DNA from: Heliocidaris erythrogramma
Taxonomy: Eukaryota > Echinodermata > Echinoidea > Camarodonta > Echinometridae
DNA: 64,000 bases
Assembly: GCA_025617745.1 (NCBI GenBank)
Contig: CM046870.1
Location: forward strand, 29,221,927-29,285,926
Direction: 5' to 3'
A program made the position numbers and the translations under genes. Below the pieces are notes generated by a model, which was not told the DNA's origin, made no database searches, and worked only from the letters and a program-made list of their open reading frames with translations. Below are positions 38,117 through 49,748 of this stretch, in pieces (position 1 is the stretch's first letter; each line of letters opens with the position of its first letter).

Positions 38117-38972
38117 TGCAGGCTATTTAAACAGGTATATTAGATTAAACACTCGACATATAAATGAAGTTTCGCGGGATGGCACTTGAAAGACTTGAAC
38201 CTAGGTTCCGGCGCGCGTTTACCCCTTGTTTACGTGCGCCTTGTGGGTGTAGATGTGCGTTTCATGTGGGGGAATGGTTATCTTTGAACAACGTTATAGC
38301 CCCATACGATAACAACCACGTTTGAGGCGAAAGTGCCATCAGATCAGGCAAAATCCCCCCGAAGATGAAGAATTATACAAAAGAGCAAATAATATTGAAC
38401 ACCGTTCTTGCGAACATTAAAACTTTGGTCCGGTTATTAAATTACTTATAACGCTGCCTCTAAATCCTTTTCAAGGTTCCCAAACACTTAGGAATATGTG
38501 GATTATGGTGTGTTAGGTTTTATTGTCTAAAATGACACGGACAAATTGCCGTTATTAAAAACTCTAATGAATGGGAGCTGCATTTTGCCATGAACCTAGA
38601 TACTGTCAGAAAGTTATGTTAGCTGAAGATATATCGACGATTTATTAGCCTCGTTTGTCTCGGGGATTAAGCTTGTCTCTCTTATTGAGATAAAGAGTAT
38701 GTGTATAATTGGTTGCGACATCTAAAAACCGAAGATAAATTACTGATAAGGAAGTTCATATATTCACTGAAACGGAGTAGCCTAATAGTAACGATAACAA
38801 AATTCACTCTAAAAATCCTAGTTTGCTGACATGAATGTCCGATATTTTGGGTCGAATATTATATAACTGCTTAAAATGTGTATTGTGCTTAATACACTAT
38901 GCCCATACACGCAATCGAGATGATGTTGAATAATACATGTATATGGACACGGTGCCGCCCGAAAAGCTTTAG
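38117..38972. other. No gene; possible promoter of the 38116 exon
   Basis: A CpG-richer stretch at 38170-38240 lies upstream of the minus-strand candidate exon. Otherwise AT-rich. Confidence 0.35.
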
Positions 38973-39350
38973 TTAAAGGGAAGCTTGAATTCTGGGAAAG
39001 GAACAAGTATTTTGTGAGCTTTCTCATTCTTATTATGTTAGTTTAGAAGATCATCATAATAGATATGTCCCATGAAAAGGATTGCTCTTCAAATGCCCTC
39101 ACATTCAAAATATGACAAGAAACAGCTGAAATGTTACGGCCGAACATTTGTGTGTAGTCCCATATACGTATTTCTGTGTGCAGTGTATGTGAATCTCAGC
39201 AGGATTGAGTCAATTTCTTTACTGTGGTGATTCCAAAACCTTACATTATACACCAATTCGTATGTGCTATATAATCAACCTTTCCCAATTGTCTAGAGAC
39301 AGTTTCTTTCACAATTCAATCTCATGACCAGAATTCAACTTTATTTTTAA
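38973..39350 (+). mobile_element. TTAA-ended MITE, complete copy, 378 bp
   Basis: Begins TTAAAGGGAAGCTTGAATTC and ends with the near-inverse GAATTCAACTTTATTTTTAA. TTAA sits at both edges. Collinear with 14218-14612. Confidence 0.85.
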
Positions 39351-40975
39351 TGATAAACCTTCAATGTAATCTTTTAGTCGTGACAGAAAATGATTTTTCG
39401 GAGAATCAAACGAGAGCGAAAGTGAAATTTCAAGAGTAGAAATTAACTATATCCGTTTTTTCCATTTTTTCCATTTTTGTATAAAATGCTTAAGAGCTAA
39501 GTAATGAGTATATAAGATAGATGAATCGAGTATCACCTAGTGCACTTTCATCACATTCGGAATTACGCATCATATAGTTTTACTGGGACCCAAACAATTC
39601 TAGCTTGGGTTTAGGTTTCTGTTGTTTTTTTGCTGTTGTTGGTTTTTTTTTTTTTGGGGGGGGGGGATTGCAGGTTGAATAATACCAATTTGAATGCAGG
39701 TCACTGAATCCCAGGGCACATGTAAATTCGAGGTATTATCAATATTGATGTCACAACGATGCAAATATCTACTTAATTTGTCTCTAAGGAATTGGTTATA
39801 TCAGAGATAGATGTACGTAAGCAAAGGATTCCTTTCATCGTATTGCATTATCTTTGTTATATTTTATTGTTTTAATCACCAAGTAATAAAACTTCAGCGA
39901 AAAATCAAATTTCATATTATTTCAAACGCGTATTCATAAGTCATCTACAAACCTTTTCCCGTTGACCAACAAAAAAAAATCCAATTTCGATTATTGAACG
40001 ATAGAAATAAATGCATTGGGATGAATAAGTCTCTATGTTGATGCCAACAGTTTTGAATGATGGACTACAAAGAATCAAACAAAAGGTATTCATATTAATC
40101 TACTAGAGACTAAAAAATGCAAGGAATTTACAATTTTGACATAATAAATACCGTAACACACACATACACCCCCACACAAACGCGCACAAACACGCACACA
40201 CCTCAGAAAATGAAAAAGAAAAATCACATTTAAGAACAATATTTTTGTGAGTCAAATTGGAATAATAGTGGTAGAGTTGGATTTTATTAATTCTTATTTT
40301 GAAACAAAACGTTTACAGGTAATAAACTAAACACAAAACTGACTTCGTGATGTTTTACTGTTCAATGCGTCATGAGTTGACAAAACAAACAAAAACGAGT
40401 CAAAGTAGAGATCTCGTACATGTGCAAATAAAGCTAAACAACCAGCTTTGCTCATAAAACTACAAAAATAAATTGAAATAATCTTGTGATGGGGAAAGTT
40501 AATTTCAAGGAACAATAATGCAAACATCAAACTTGCTTTTAGGAAAATAACACTGGCAGGAGTAAGATCGAGATGAGCGCAATTCAAACCAGAGTCGCCG
40601 TGGGGTCGACGCTGCGAAATGGACTTAATGCATGGAATTCAATTTACAATATTTACAAATTCGCTTCCTTAATGTTTTGCACTTAAATTCAGCCTTTCGG
40701 GTATGTGTTCATTCAACGCTCCAGATCTCAATACATCAATTCTCTTTTGCTTTTCTAGGGCATACATTAAACATCCTGTGGACAGATGTATAATTAGGAA
40801 GTATAAAAAAAACAAAAGTGTGACAATCAGGCACGGAGAGACGGCGAGGGAGAGGGGATGGGGGAAACGGAGAAAGTAGTATAGAGGTAGCAGTAATTAG
40901 ACGTAGAACTATAGTAGTAGCTGCAGCAGCAGTAGTATATGTAGTAGTAGTAGTAGTAGTAGGAGGAGGAGGTCT
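39351..40975. other. No supported gene; simple repeats
   Basis: An 11-base G run after poly-T (39641-39666), a CA-rich tract (40155-40202) and a (TAG)n run (about 40938-40961) just before the next MITE. Confidence 0.55.
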
Positions 40976-41113
40976 GGGGATCGTTTCATCAAGCGTTTTG
41001 TCAGTGATTTTTAACCGACAAATTTGCTCTCAGCCAATCAGATGCAAGGATTTCAGTAGCTTATAACAGTTGTCGGTAAACATCACTGATAAAACACTTG
41101 ATGAAAGGCTCCG
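40976..41113. mobile_element. MITE copy (TGTCA / GTTTCAT family)
   Basis: Left end GGGGATCGTTTCATCAAGCG and inverted right end CACTTGATGAAAGGCTCC, with the internal core CTCAGCCAATCAGATGCAAG. The internal core is inverted relative to 42573-42710. Confidence 0.85.
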
Positions 41114-42382
41114 CTGGAGGAGAATGCGAAACAGAAATGTAATATCATCGGCGACTAATATTTGTATTGTGTTTGTTATTCATGTTTAGTGCACATAAGT
41201 AAGACGATATGAATGGGAAAAACAAGACTTATTCTAGTATCATTCGATTGTTTTGAAGACAACCTATATGCTCATTTACAACGGTGGTGAGTAAACGTAT
41301 TATTTCCGTGGCATGAAACAGATATGTGGTTTCACTATAAAGGTTGGAGGTATATTGTGTATGTTATTCCTGAAAATGATGCCTTCGAAATTTCCCCATT
41401 CTTAAAAAAAAAATTAGACATAGGAATGAAAAACATCTCCGTCAGAAGTAAGATGAAACCATAAAAACGGAAACAACGACGCAAGCTTCTCTTTTAACCT
41501 AAAATTTTGATTTTTTTTTCCCCCTTCTTTTATGACCTACTTGTCGGACGGGCCTATTTTACTTAATGGGAAAAGAGTCATTCAGTTTTTTTTCGACCAT
41601 GTGAGTGATAAACAGATGGCCGGAAAAAAAAGGCAACAAAAAAAAAAAAAAGAAAAGCAAAGCCAAGCCAATTATTGGGAGACTTGTGTCAATATTTCGA
41701 ATATCAAAAACTTTTTCGAAGAATATGAAGCCACCGCAAACTATGCGATCGACTGCGATGCGATTTCGGAAATAAATCGCAGTAGCATTAAATATGGGCA
41801 TTTTAACCAATAAAATCTACCTGATTTAGGTTCTAAATAGTAATATGAATACTAAACATAGGGTTTTGGTGCGCTGTCGGCCTGATACCCGGAATAAAGG
41901 CCATATCAGTTTCAAATTGTAGATAATCGTAGGACTGCTCTCGGAGCCGAATTTTGGGCTATCCTCCTACTAGAAAACTTGCAATAGGCCGTATTTTCGG
42001 TTTTACTATCTATATGACTATTCAAAACCTCAATCACAAATAAGTTATGTGTTTAAATATTTATATCAGATGCTATTAAATTTCCTTCTAAAGTCGGATC
42101 GCAGACCAATCGTATAGTGTGCGGTGGGCATAACACTATATTGATGCTTCGAAATATGCATTATTCTTTTGTGTGACATATAATGTAGCCTACGAAATGT
42201 ATTTATATATGAAGGGCAAGAGAAATTGCAAAATACATTCAACAAAATGTTTTGTAAAACATGGTAAATATTGAGCTATTAGGAACTCATTCTTCCACTT
42301 GGCGTGATCAAGATCACTTGTTTGAGAGAAATACCTCAGTCACATCTGCAAAAATTAATCTAAACGACCGATCATGTGATAA
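41114..42382. other. No supported gene
   Basis: AT-rich. The 93-codon plus frame at 41532-41813 spans a poly-A/Lys stretch and has no supporting signals. Confidence 0.45.
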
Positions 42383-42425
42383 TTGTCAGTCGTGTATCGG
42401 TCTCGTTGGGGTGACTGGAGCGTAA
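42383..42425. mobile_element. Remnant of the 12851-type MITE
   Basis: GTATCGGTCTCGTTGGGGTGACTGG matches one end of the 130-bp element at 12851-12980; the rest is missing. Confidence 0.55.
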
Positions 42426-42572
42426 AGTTTGGAAGAAGGGGATTTTCCCTCTCTATTTGAATGGATTTTTAAATTCCCGTAAAAGGTCACCCTATATCGT
42501 TAGGGGAAAACATCATTTTGTTGATGATCGGTCTTATGTTCTCTTACAGCAAAACATATAAAGCCTAAATCT

Positions 42573-42710
42573 GGGGAGCGTTTCATCAAGCGTTTTGTCA
42601 GTGATTTTTACCGACAACTGTTATAAGCTACTGAAATCCTTGCATCTGATTGGCTGAGAGCAAATTTGTCAGTAAAAATCACTGACAAAATGCTTGATGA
42701 AACGCTCCCC
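42573..42710. mobile_element. MITE copy (TGTCA / GTTTCAT family), best preserved
   Basis: The 39-bp terminal inverted repeats (42573-42611 and 42672-42710) differ at one position and begin GGGGAGCGTTTCATCAAGC. The loop carries GCTACTGAAATCCTTGCATC. It would fold into a near-perfect hairpin. Confidence 0.9.
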
Positions 42711-43151
42711 TGGAGTCTTTGAAAAGGCCTATCTATTCAATACAAGTATTAGAGACGACTCCAGATTTCTCGATTAAACCTTGTTATAACCAGTGTTTCT
42801 TCATAAATAGTACCTGATCTGTAAATCTTTATTATTAAATTAATGCCTTGTCATGCTTATAGCATGGGATTTTTATAATGGACAACACTAATTACGACAC
42901 AATAATTTAATGGCCAAGTCGACAAGTGAAAGTAATGGTGTTCTAGAAAGATTATCTGAGCCATCATTACTGCTCATAGTAAAGTGTACAAGAGATAGAA
43001 AGTCGAGCAAATCTAGATATGACCTTCGTGACTTGACTTGCTCCCTTTCAATTTCATATCAAACTTAATCTCTTCAGGAGAAAGAAAGGTCCATGTCTCT
43101 TAATACTCTTTACATTCATTTCGTCACTGGTTTCGCAAACTGACGTACGTA

Positions 43152-43529
43152 CACACTACGTCAAAAAGGGTTCAGGTTTGCACCCTAAATGCAACACTAG
43201 CAGCACCTTTTTGGGTGCAATCTTGCACCCTACATGAAAAGGGTACAAAAATGCACCTTTTAGTTCTTGTTTGCACCCTTTAATGCCTGTTTGCACCCTA
43301 AAAGATGAAACTTTGCATCTTTAAGGGTGCAGAAACGTTTGCATCCAAAAGGGTGCAAATTTGTACCTTTTCTAAAGGGTACAACTCTGCACCCTTTAAT
43401 GGTGCAAATTGTAGCTAACTGCACCCTTAAAGGTGCAAGAAGCTTCTTAGGGTGCAAAGTTGCACCCAAAAAGGTGCTGCCAGTGTTGCATTTAAAGGAT
43501 GCAAAATTGTACCTTTATTTCTAAGTGTG
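43152..43529. mobile_element. MITE with CACAC(T)TA ends and GCACC-motif array, 378 bp
   Basis: CACACTA (left) and TAAGTGTG (right) are inverted ends with TA at both edges (43150-43151, 43530-43531). The right end reads ACCTTTATTTCTAAGTGTG, matching the 36745-37238 family. The interior has about fifteen TGCACC/GGTGCA motifs in both orientations. Frames across it are artefacts of the repeat. Confidence 0.75.
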
Positions 43530-44207
43530 TACATAGGTTTAAATACGAATTTTGTAATGAGAAAAGCACGGGAAACTTCCTCACCCGAATTTTGTTCCGC
43601 ATTTTGACATAGAGCTGGAAACCTTTCGTTTTCTCTTCACAATTTATAATCGCACTGCCAGAACACGACAAGCCTATATTCAAACTCACAATTCTTTAGC
43701 CAGTTTTTAGCAGCTTTGTAAAAGCGACCCTTTTGTTCTCATTGCAGCTCAGCCAAAATCGACGACATGACTGATTTGCTGTGGCAAGAGTCATTCATGG
43801 CTATAAATAGATGCTTCACTTTATCATCCATTTTAAGCAGGGGGGAGTGACGGGCAGTGACGGATAGTCTCTTAGAAGGATGACTGATTAGGAGTATTAG
43901 AGTGTTTTTCTACCAACCAGTTAATTGATTGCCCATGTCGCCACTTTTTCATAATGCCATCCTTAACCATACACCGAACCAAATATGTGGGACACCGTTC
44001 ATCTTCTCTATCAACCAACCGCGAGCATTTTCATATTTTGTGCATCCTTTCATTGTCTTTATGAAGGAAGATATATCACGGGCAAGGGCCATTTCTCGTT
44101 TACTCTCATGATAAATTGATGCAGGCGCCTGAAAGGTTAGCATCTCCCTCTCTTACAAAACTAAGCACGCTGCCGACGACTCTGTAGATTCCAAGAAAGA
44201 CAAGGAG

Positions 44208-44216
44208 AGAAAGAGA

Positions 44217-44269
<53 letters not shown>

Positions 44270-44427
44270 GAAGAGAAAGAGAGAGGGAAAGAAAATATAT
44301 ATATAGAGAGAGAGAGAGAGAAAGAAAGAAAGCTTGGAAGGAAGGGAAATAAGAGAGAGAGAGAGATATTTTATTTTGGTGTGTGTATGTGTATGTGTGA
44401 TGAAAAGATAAAAGGGGGGGGGGGGGA
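44208..44427. repeat. (GA)n block and G run
   Basis: Long GA tract (44208-44330), then GT-rich sequence and a 13-base G run (44414-44426). The 178-codon minus frame is an artefact. Confidence 0.95.
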
Positions 44428-44836
44428 GTAATAAAGGGAGGTGTTTGGCTGAGAGGGAGATAAAACACTCGTCTAAGGGACAGTGGCAGAGAGAGATAGA
44501 TCTCTAGATCTCTGAAAAAACAAACCTGGTAAATCGAATCTATCGCAACAATAGCTTCCGTAATTGATAAACATGCTCTTATGTTATGTGAATCATTGAT
44601 TGACTCTGCAGACAAAATGCTTTTCATGCGTGCATATTCCACCTAAATAATTATATTACCCTTTCATAATCACAGTTCTCTTGTACTATGCTTTTTTTTT
44701 AAATCTTACTAAAAAAGAAAGATCTTGATAATCTAGCACCCTTTTTATTATACATATATGATCAGCACATATTGGGAATTCATTATGCATATTACGTAAT
44801 ATCGCTATACATGAAGCTACTAATTTTTTGTTTTAT

Positions 44837-44892
44837 TGTTATTATTATTAATATGGTGATAATTATTATTATTTTTATTATTATTATTATTA

Positions 44893-44928
<36 letters not shown>
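44837..44928. repeat. (TTA)n microsatellite
   Basis: Nearly pure trinucleotide run; it gives poly-Ile or poly-Asn frames. Confidence 0.95.
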
Positions 44929-44929
<1 letters not shown>

Positions 44930-46914
44930 GCCTGCCGTCGTGGTAGTTGATTATCGATGAATTTCGCTTTTGAAAATGCATCATTCCCTCGCGAAAGATA
45001 AATATTGAATGAACTGTTATAAAAAAAAAATTAATGCATACATTCCTAGATTGGAGGCAAATGCAATGCGCAGACTGAGGAACGCCACGCTTTTCCAAGA
45101 ATGGGAAATCTTTTCTTCGCACGATTGCTGACACAAGCGTTTAACGCTCTCCGAAGTAACCGATATCAATGTTTTGTAAATTGTGCCTTCTCTTGGCGCC
45201 ATTTAGTGGTTTTCATGGTAACAGATGGGCATGGTATATAAGATCTATTCAGTATGAATACAACCTCTGGAATAACAGCCATTTGACCGCGTACCTTGTT
45301 TTCTATAGTTCAAATTACAATAACTACTGTAAATACACACAAAAGGCACTTAAACTAGGAGGCGAATCCTATTTTCCAATATCCTTGACAACAGAGTCCA
45401 GACCGTACTAGTTTCAAGTCAATGACGTTAATTCAGAATGGAAGAGATGTATTTCATAGATAAGTTTTTAAATTCAATTCCTTATTATGGGCATAAAACA
45501 TTCACAAGAATCACAACATTTGGCTACAATAATGCATAAATAATGCGCAATTTGAATATTTAGCCCCTTCATACGAATCATTTCCTTTTTTCCTCAGATT
45601 TTGTCCAATTTATATCTAATTATATCTAATTTGATTTTTCATGAAGCTGGCAACTGTAATCATAATAGGTGTAATTTTCTTTGTCAGCATGGAATCTGAA
45701 GGCAATGAAACAGAAAACCTACTAAAATATATGACTGCGTGATATATTTAAAAAAAAAAAATTTGAACATCTTTCCACCTGAGAAATGCTCTACCCTCTG
45801 CTTTTCAGTTGACATACATTCAGATTACTGACAACTTGCAGTACAACAAAACAACAAAGCAAAAATATCAAAAAAATATCAAAAGATCGAATCTATGGTT
45901 ACTGTGTCATTCGATTCAGTTCGGGATTAAAACATATTTTTTAAAATGTGTCCAAAGTTGTTTTTACATTTAACACGCTCAAAATTAGGAAATTATCGGC
46001 AATTTTTTTAAAGGTTTTTTTTTAAAGGCATGTCGGCAAATAAAAACTCTTAAGGACCCTTTTGTAATGCAAGAACCCGATTAACGTTCCTGTTACGAAG
46101 CATATAAATGGAATGACTTCCTTTTTCTATCTTTTGCTTCTGTAAAATACTTACGTGTAACATGTATTTCTTCTTGTGTTAGACCCGTTCAATACGTCTC
46201 ATAAAAATTAATGCCGTATCTTTTATGCGCACATTTCAATTTGATGAAGGCCTATTTGTCAAATTAAAGATATAAAGATTTTCGGAACCTCCAAACCCCT
46301 TTCTCCGTGAATAAAAGAAGATCTTTTTATTTTTAAGCAAACAAAAACAAACAAGCAAACCAAAATAAACAAGCAAACAATGAAAAAAACCCGTTACAAA
46401 ATATGTTCTAACCTTCTGACTGTTACGATAAGAACGATGTTTTGTAATGTTCTCAAAGTTCTGAAAGTTTGTCATTATTTCCTGAGATACAACATGTACA
46501 ACGGACATGACACTTCCAATTGGATAGAACAAAAAGATGCGACTAATCTGGTACGACAGCAAATGATTTACTGTTCCACATAATTTTGTCTAGCTGTATA
46601 AGTTCATCTTCATCAAGTTCATTGTCATCAATACTAGAATTCTCTCCTATGTGTTGTCTCGTTGTGCAACTTATTCTTCATTCACTTATCAATATCGATT
46701 GTTAGCTATAAGTTATACCTCGTAGAATCGACGTGTGAGTCCGATTACACACTTAATTAGAGATCGCTTTATATTTGGTGATTATTTTTGAATGTCAGCT
46801 GCCGTCGGACAGTATCAAGCTACTGTAATGTTTTCTTTTACCTCTGTTGCAAATTTATTGAAAATAGCACTTGTTTGATGAATCAATGAGTCTTGTATTA
46901 TCTTCCGGGGTACT
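44929..46914. other. No supported gene
   Basis: AT-rich. A minus-strand 61-codon frame at 45017-45202 starts ATGGCGCC in a fair context but has no donor or homology. Confidence 0.45.
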
Positions 46915-47434
46915 CGTTTTTCCGAAGGTTCGTAATTCCGAAACACAAATTTCCCATAGTAGGGGACTCATAATTCCGAAAATGAAATAGGGTTCATAAT
47001 TCCGAACATTTGATGTATTACTCCGAAGGTTCGTTATTCCGAATGTTCGTAATTCCGAAACACAAATTTCCCATAGCAGGGGATTCATAATTCCGAAAAT
47101 GAAATAGGGTTCATAATTCCGAACATTTGATGCATTACTCCGAAGGTTCGTAATTCCGAAAATGAAATAGGTTTCGTAATTCCGAAAATGAAATAGGGTT
47201 TGGAATTTCGAAAATGAAAAAGCTTAAAAGGCTTCATAATTCCGAAGGTTCGTAATTCCAAAAATGCAATATAGCCCTACATAACCTTTCGGAATTACCA
47301 ACCTTCGGAATTATGAACCTTTTTTTCAATTTACGGAATTATAAACCCTATTTTATTTTCGGAATTACTAACCGTCGGAGTAATGAACCTTTGGAAAAAC
47401 GAAACCTTCGGAATTATGAACCTTTGGAAAAACG
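46915..47434. mobile_element. Inverted-repeat element made of TTCCGAA motifs, 520 bp
   Basis: Ends are 28-bp inverted repeats with two mismatches (46915-46942 and 47407-47434) starting CGTTTTTCC(G/A)AAGGTTC. The interior is an array of (GT/AT)AATTCCGAA and its inverse (TTCGGAATTA), well over 15 copies, including a direct tandem of about 117 bp (46931 and 47048). Non-coding. Confidence 0.8.
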
Positions 47435-47705
47435 ACATGTAATCACATATTCGGGGTGCATTTTATTTCAAGAGGAAATAAACGTATATTATAGATCAAG
47501 CTCGATTATTATATTTTGCTGGATTCATTTGTGGGTTTTCTAAGCACTTTGCCTAAATAATTCTTTAAGCGAGTCTTTCGGATTTCTTTAAAAGGGGATA
47601 TTCATATTTTACGATAAGTTAAAATATCCTATTACCTTTCTACATGCATTTTTGAATGATGGGCACCTTGATTTTTCACTTTACAGGTAATAATTGATAA
47701 ATTAC

Positions 47706-47862
47706 CTTCACATGTCCTAGTTTCCATATATTTCATGGAAAATGTAACTTTTTCCCGTATCCTGTAAATTAGACTTGCATTAAGCACTATTGACCCAAAA
47801 GACGCGAGCGTCTCGTCCATCATGGTTGGCAAACTGAGAGGAGTTTCTGCGCCGCCTTCCAT
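47706..47862 (-). CDS. Candidate first coding exon (52 codons)
   Basis: The ATG at 47862 is in a good context (AAAGATGG). The frame begins MEGGAETPLSLPTMMDETLA and stays open to a donor-like TGTGAAG|GTAATT after 47706. GC and CpG content of the first 90 bases exceed the flanks. The product is unknown; without the donor the frame would end at 47632. No next exon found. Confidence 0.3.
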
Positions 47863-47938
47863 CTTTTGTTACCCGTACGTAAAATATTGGTATCTTCAAC
47901 AACCATCCCCACATCACTACACACTGCGTACTTTCCCT

Positions 47939-48321
47939 GTGTCATCAGAAGACAGGTTAACCCAGAAAACTTGGGCATAGGATACCAAGCGACCTAAATA
48001 CTTCACCATCTAAGAAAAAGGCCACTTCAAGAGGTTTTTCTCCAGTTTAGCCCGAAAAACTGCAGACCGAAACAAAGGGATCGAATCCACCTACTGATTG
48101 ATTTTGGTAAAATAAATGTTATGGGGTGAATCTTTACTTTGTTAGTTCCTAGGGTCCATATGTGATAAGTCTTTTTGTTCATTGATCAACGTCAAGGATC
48201 TAACGTTCTCCAGATCTGATAGAATCAATGAAAAGAAGTAAATGAAAGGGACGATGAAGAAGCAGATGAAGACGAAGGAAGAGTAGAAAAACAGGAGCAA
48301 GTAGTAGGGACAGATGAAATA

Positions 48322-48354
<33 letters not shown>

Positions 48355-48669
48355 AACCGTGTCATCATAAGACAGGTTAACCCAGAAAGATAGGGCCTAG
48401 GTGTAGGATATCAGGCGACCTAAATACTTCACCATCTAAAGAAGGTTATTTCAAGAGGTTTTTCTCAGGCTTAACTTAAGAACCTGGCCAAACAGAAAAG
48501 GACTGAATGCAGCTGTGATTGATTTTTTTGTAAAATAAATGTAACGGGATGAATCTGTACTTTTTAATAATTTTTGGAAATTTTGTTCCTTGGTTCCTAC
48601 GCTATACTCTTTTTCCTTCACCGATCAACATTCATAAGGATCTACAGCTTTCCAGACCTGATAGAATTA
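47939..48669. repeat. Diverged tandem duplication, two copies of about 300 bp
   Basis: Copy 1 (47939-48229) and copy 2 (48359-48669) are collinear: GTGTCATCA-AGACAGGTTAACCCAGAAA, CGACCTAAATACTTCACCATCTAA, TTCAAGAGGTTTTTCTC, GTAAAATAAATGT and GATAGAAT. Each is followed by purine-rich sequence (48230-48354 and 48815-49060). Non-coding. Confidence 0.85.
48321..48354. repeat. (GAT)n microsatellite
   Basis: Pure GAT run between the two copies of the duplication. Confidence 0.95.
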
Positions 48670-49258
48670 ACTCTTCATTCGCCATGGACCAAAAATACTG
48701 GACTGCCATATTGTATAGAATATATTACAAATATACACTATATGTGTGCCAAAAGTCGACTGCAGCAGCCCCCTGTTTGTTCCATTGGTCGACCAAAGCC
48801 AGCAAAGTGTTCATCAAGAAGGAGAAGAAGATGAATGAGGGGGAGATGAATAATAATAAAGAATCAGAAGAAATGAGTCGACGGGGAGAAAGGTGAAGAA
48901 TTAAGGGGAAGAGGAAGAAACAAAGAAGAAAAGGAAGTCGAAGACCAAAAAATAGAAGGGAGGAACAGGTGGAAGAAGAAGAGAAAAGATAATACTGATA
49001 ACAATAAATCAAAACAAGAAGAAGGAGAAGAAGACGTAGAATAAAAAAGAAGAACTTTCATGAAGACCTGTACGGTGATCATGATGGTGAAGTGTTTCTA
49101 GATGTTTCCATTGTGTTTAAGAATTATTATGACAAAGATAAAAAAATATGATGTAGATTCGACTCACGTACAAATTACGTGCTCTGAGTATTTCATTCTC
49201 AGTTAGGTATTGATTGGGGTCCAGTGAGGGTGCGACCGTCTTGGGTTGTTGGCTACTT

Positions 49259-49531
49259 TTATTTCAAAAATATCTTATTTTTTGTATATTTTGATATGGA
49301 TTTCACCTTGTGACATGTGTGAAGTGTGATATTATTTCGCTCACAAAATTTAGACAACTCAAGGTTGATTTCAGGTAAGATAATGCCCCCTGACGAAATT
49401 TTGCCTGTATGCATATATGGGGAAAGGGAGGGGGTGCTATCTAAAGATAATGCCATCTCATCAATAGCTTTCCTGCGACCCATCTGTGGAGTCACGTCCT
49501 TCGCCTTTTTTAAAAGTTGAAGAAATAACAT
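49259..49531 (-). CDS. Uncalled 90-codon ORF, possible exon or retroelement remnant
   Basis: ATG start at 49531; the frame is well balanced (for example GRRKAIDEMALSLD, then GGIILPEINLELSKFCERNN). A donor-like CACAAG|GTGAAATC falls near 49313. The LELSKFCERNNITLH stretch vaguely recalls RNase H-like tails of DIRS-type retroelements, but no catalytic residues can be aligned. The opposite strand is also open for 64 codons (49326-49520), so strand and reality are uncertain. Confidence 0.2.
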   Translation of the reverse strand: MLFLQLLKKAKDVTPQMGRRKAIDEMALSLDSTPSLSPYMHTGKISSGGIILPEINLELSKFCERNNITLHTCHKVKSISKYTKNKIFLK

Positions 49532-49748
49532 TTGCTAATCAAGCTCATATTACGAACTTATTAAGAAATCATTCCCTACACCTCTAGGATGTCACGTATG
49601 TTGAGGGTTGAGGAACAATTTTGGAAACGTGGGAGCTCAAGGTGAGCCGAATATGAATGATGAAGTGTTTGTTAGAAGAAATAAAATAGGGTAACCGAGC
49701 AACCTGTGCGACCTCTTGTACTGATCTACCACGTCCCATGTAAAAGAG

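Noticed and set aside
43260-43524. ORFs on both strands with repeated Cys/Lys/Gly patterns
   Set aside because: They translate the GCACC/GGTGC motif array of a MITE.
44106-44642. 178-codon minus-strand ORF
   Set aside because: Translation of a GA microsatellite block.
46915-47434. CRISPR-like array of TTCCGAA repeats
   Set aside because: The motif is short, occurs in both orientations and is bounded by inverted ends, as in a DNA element.
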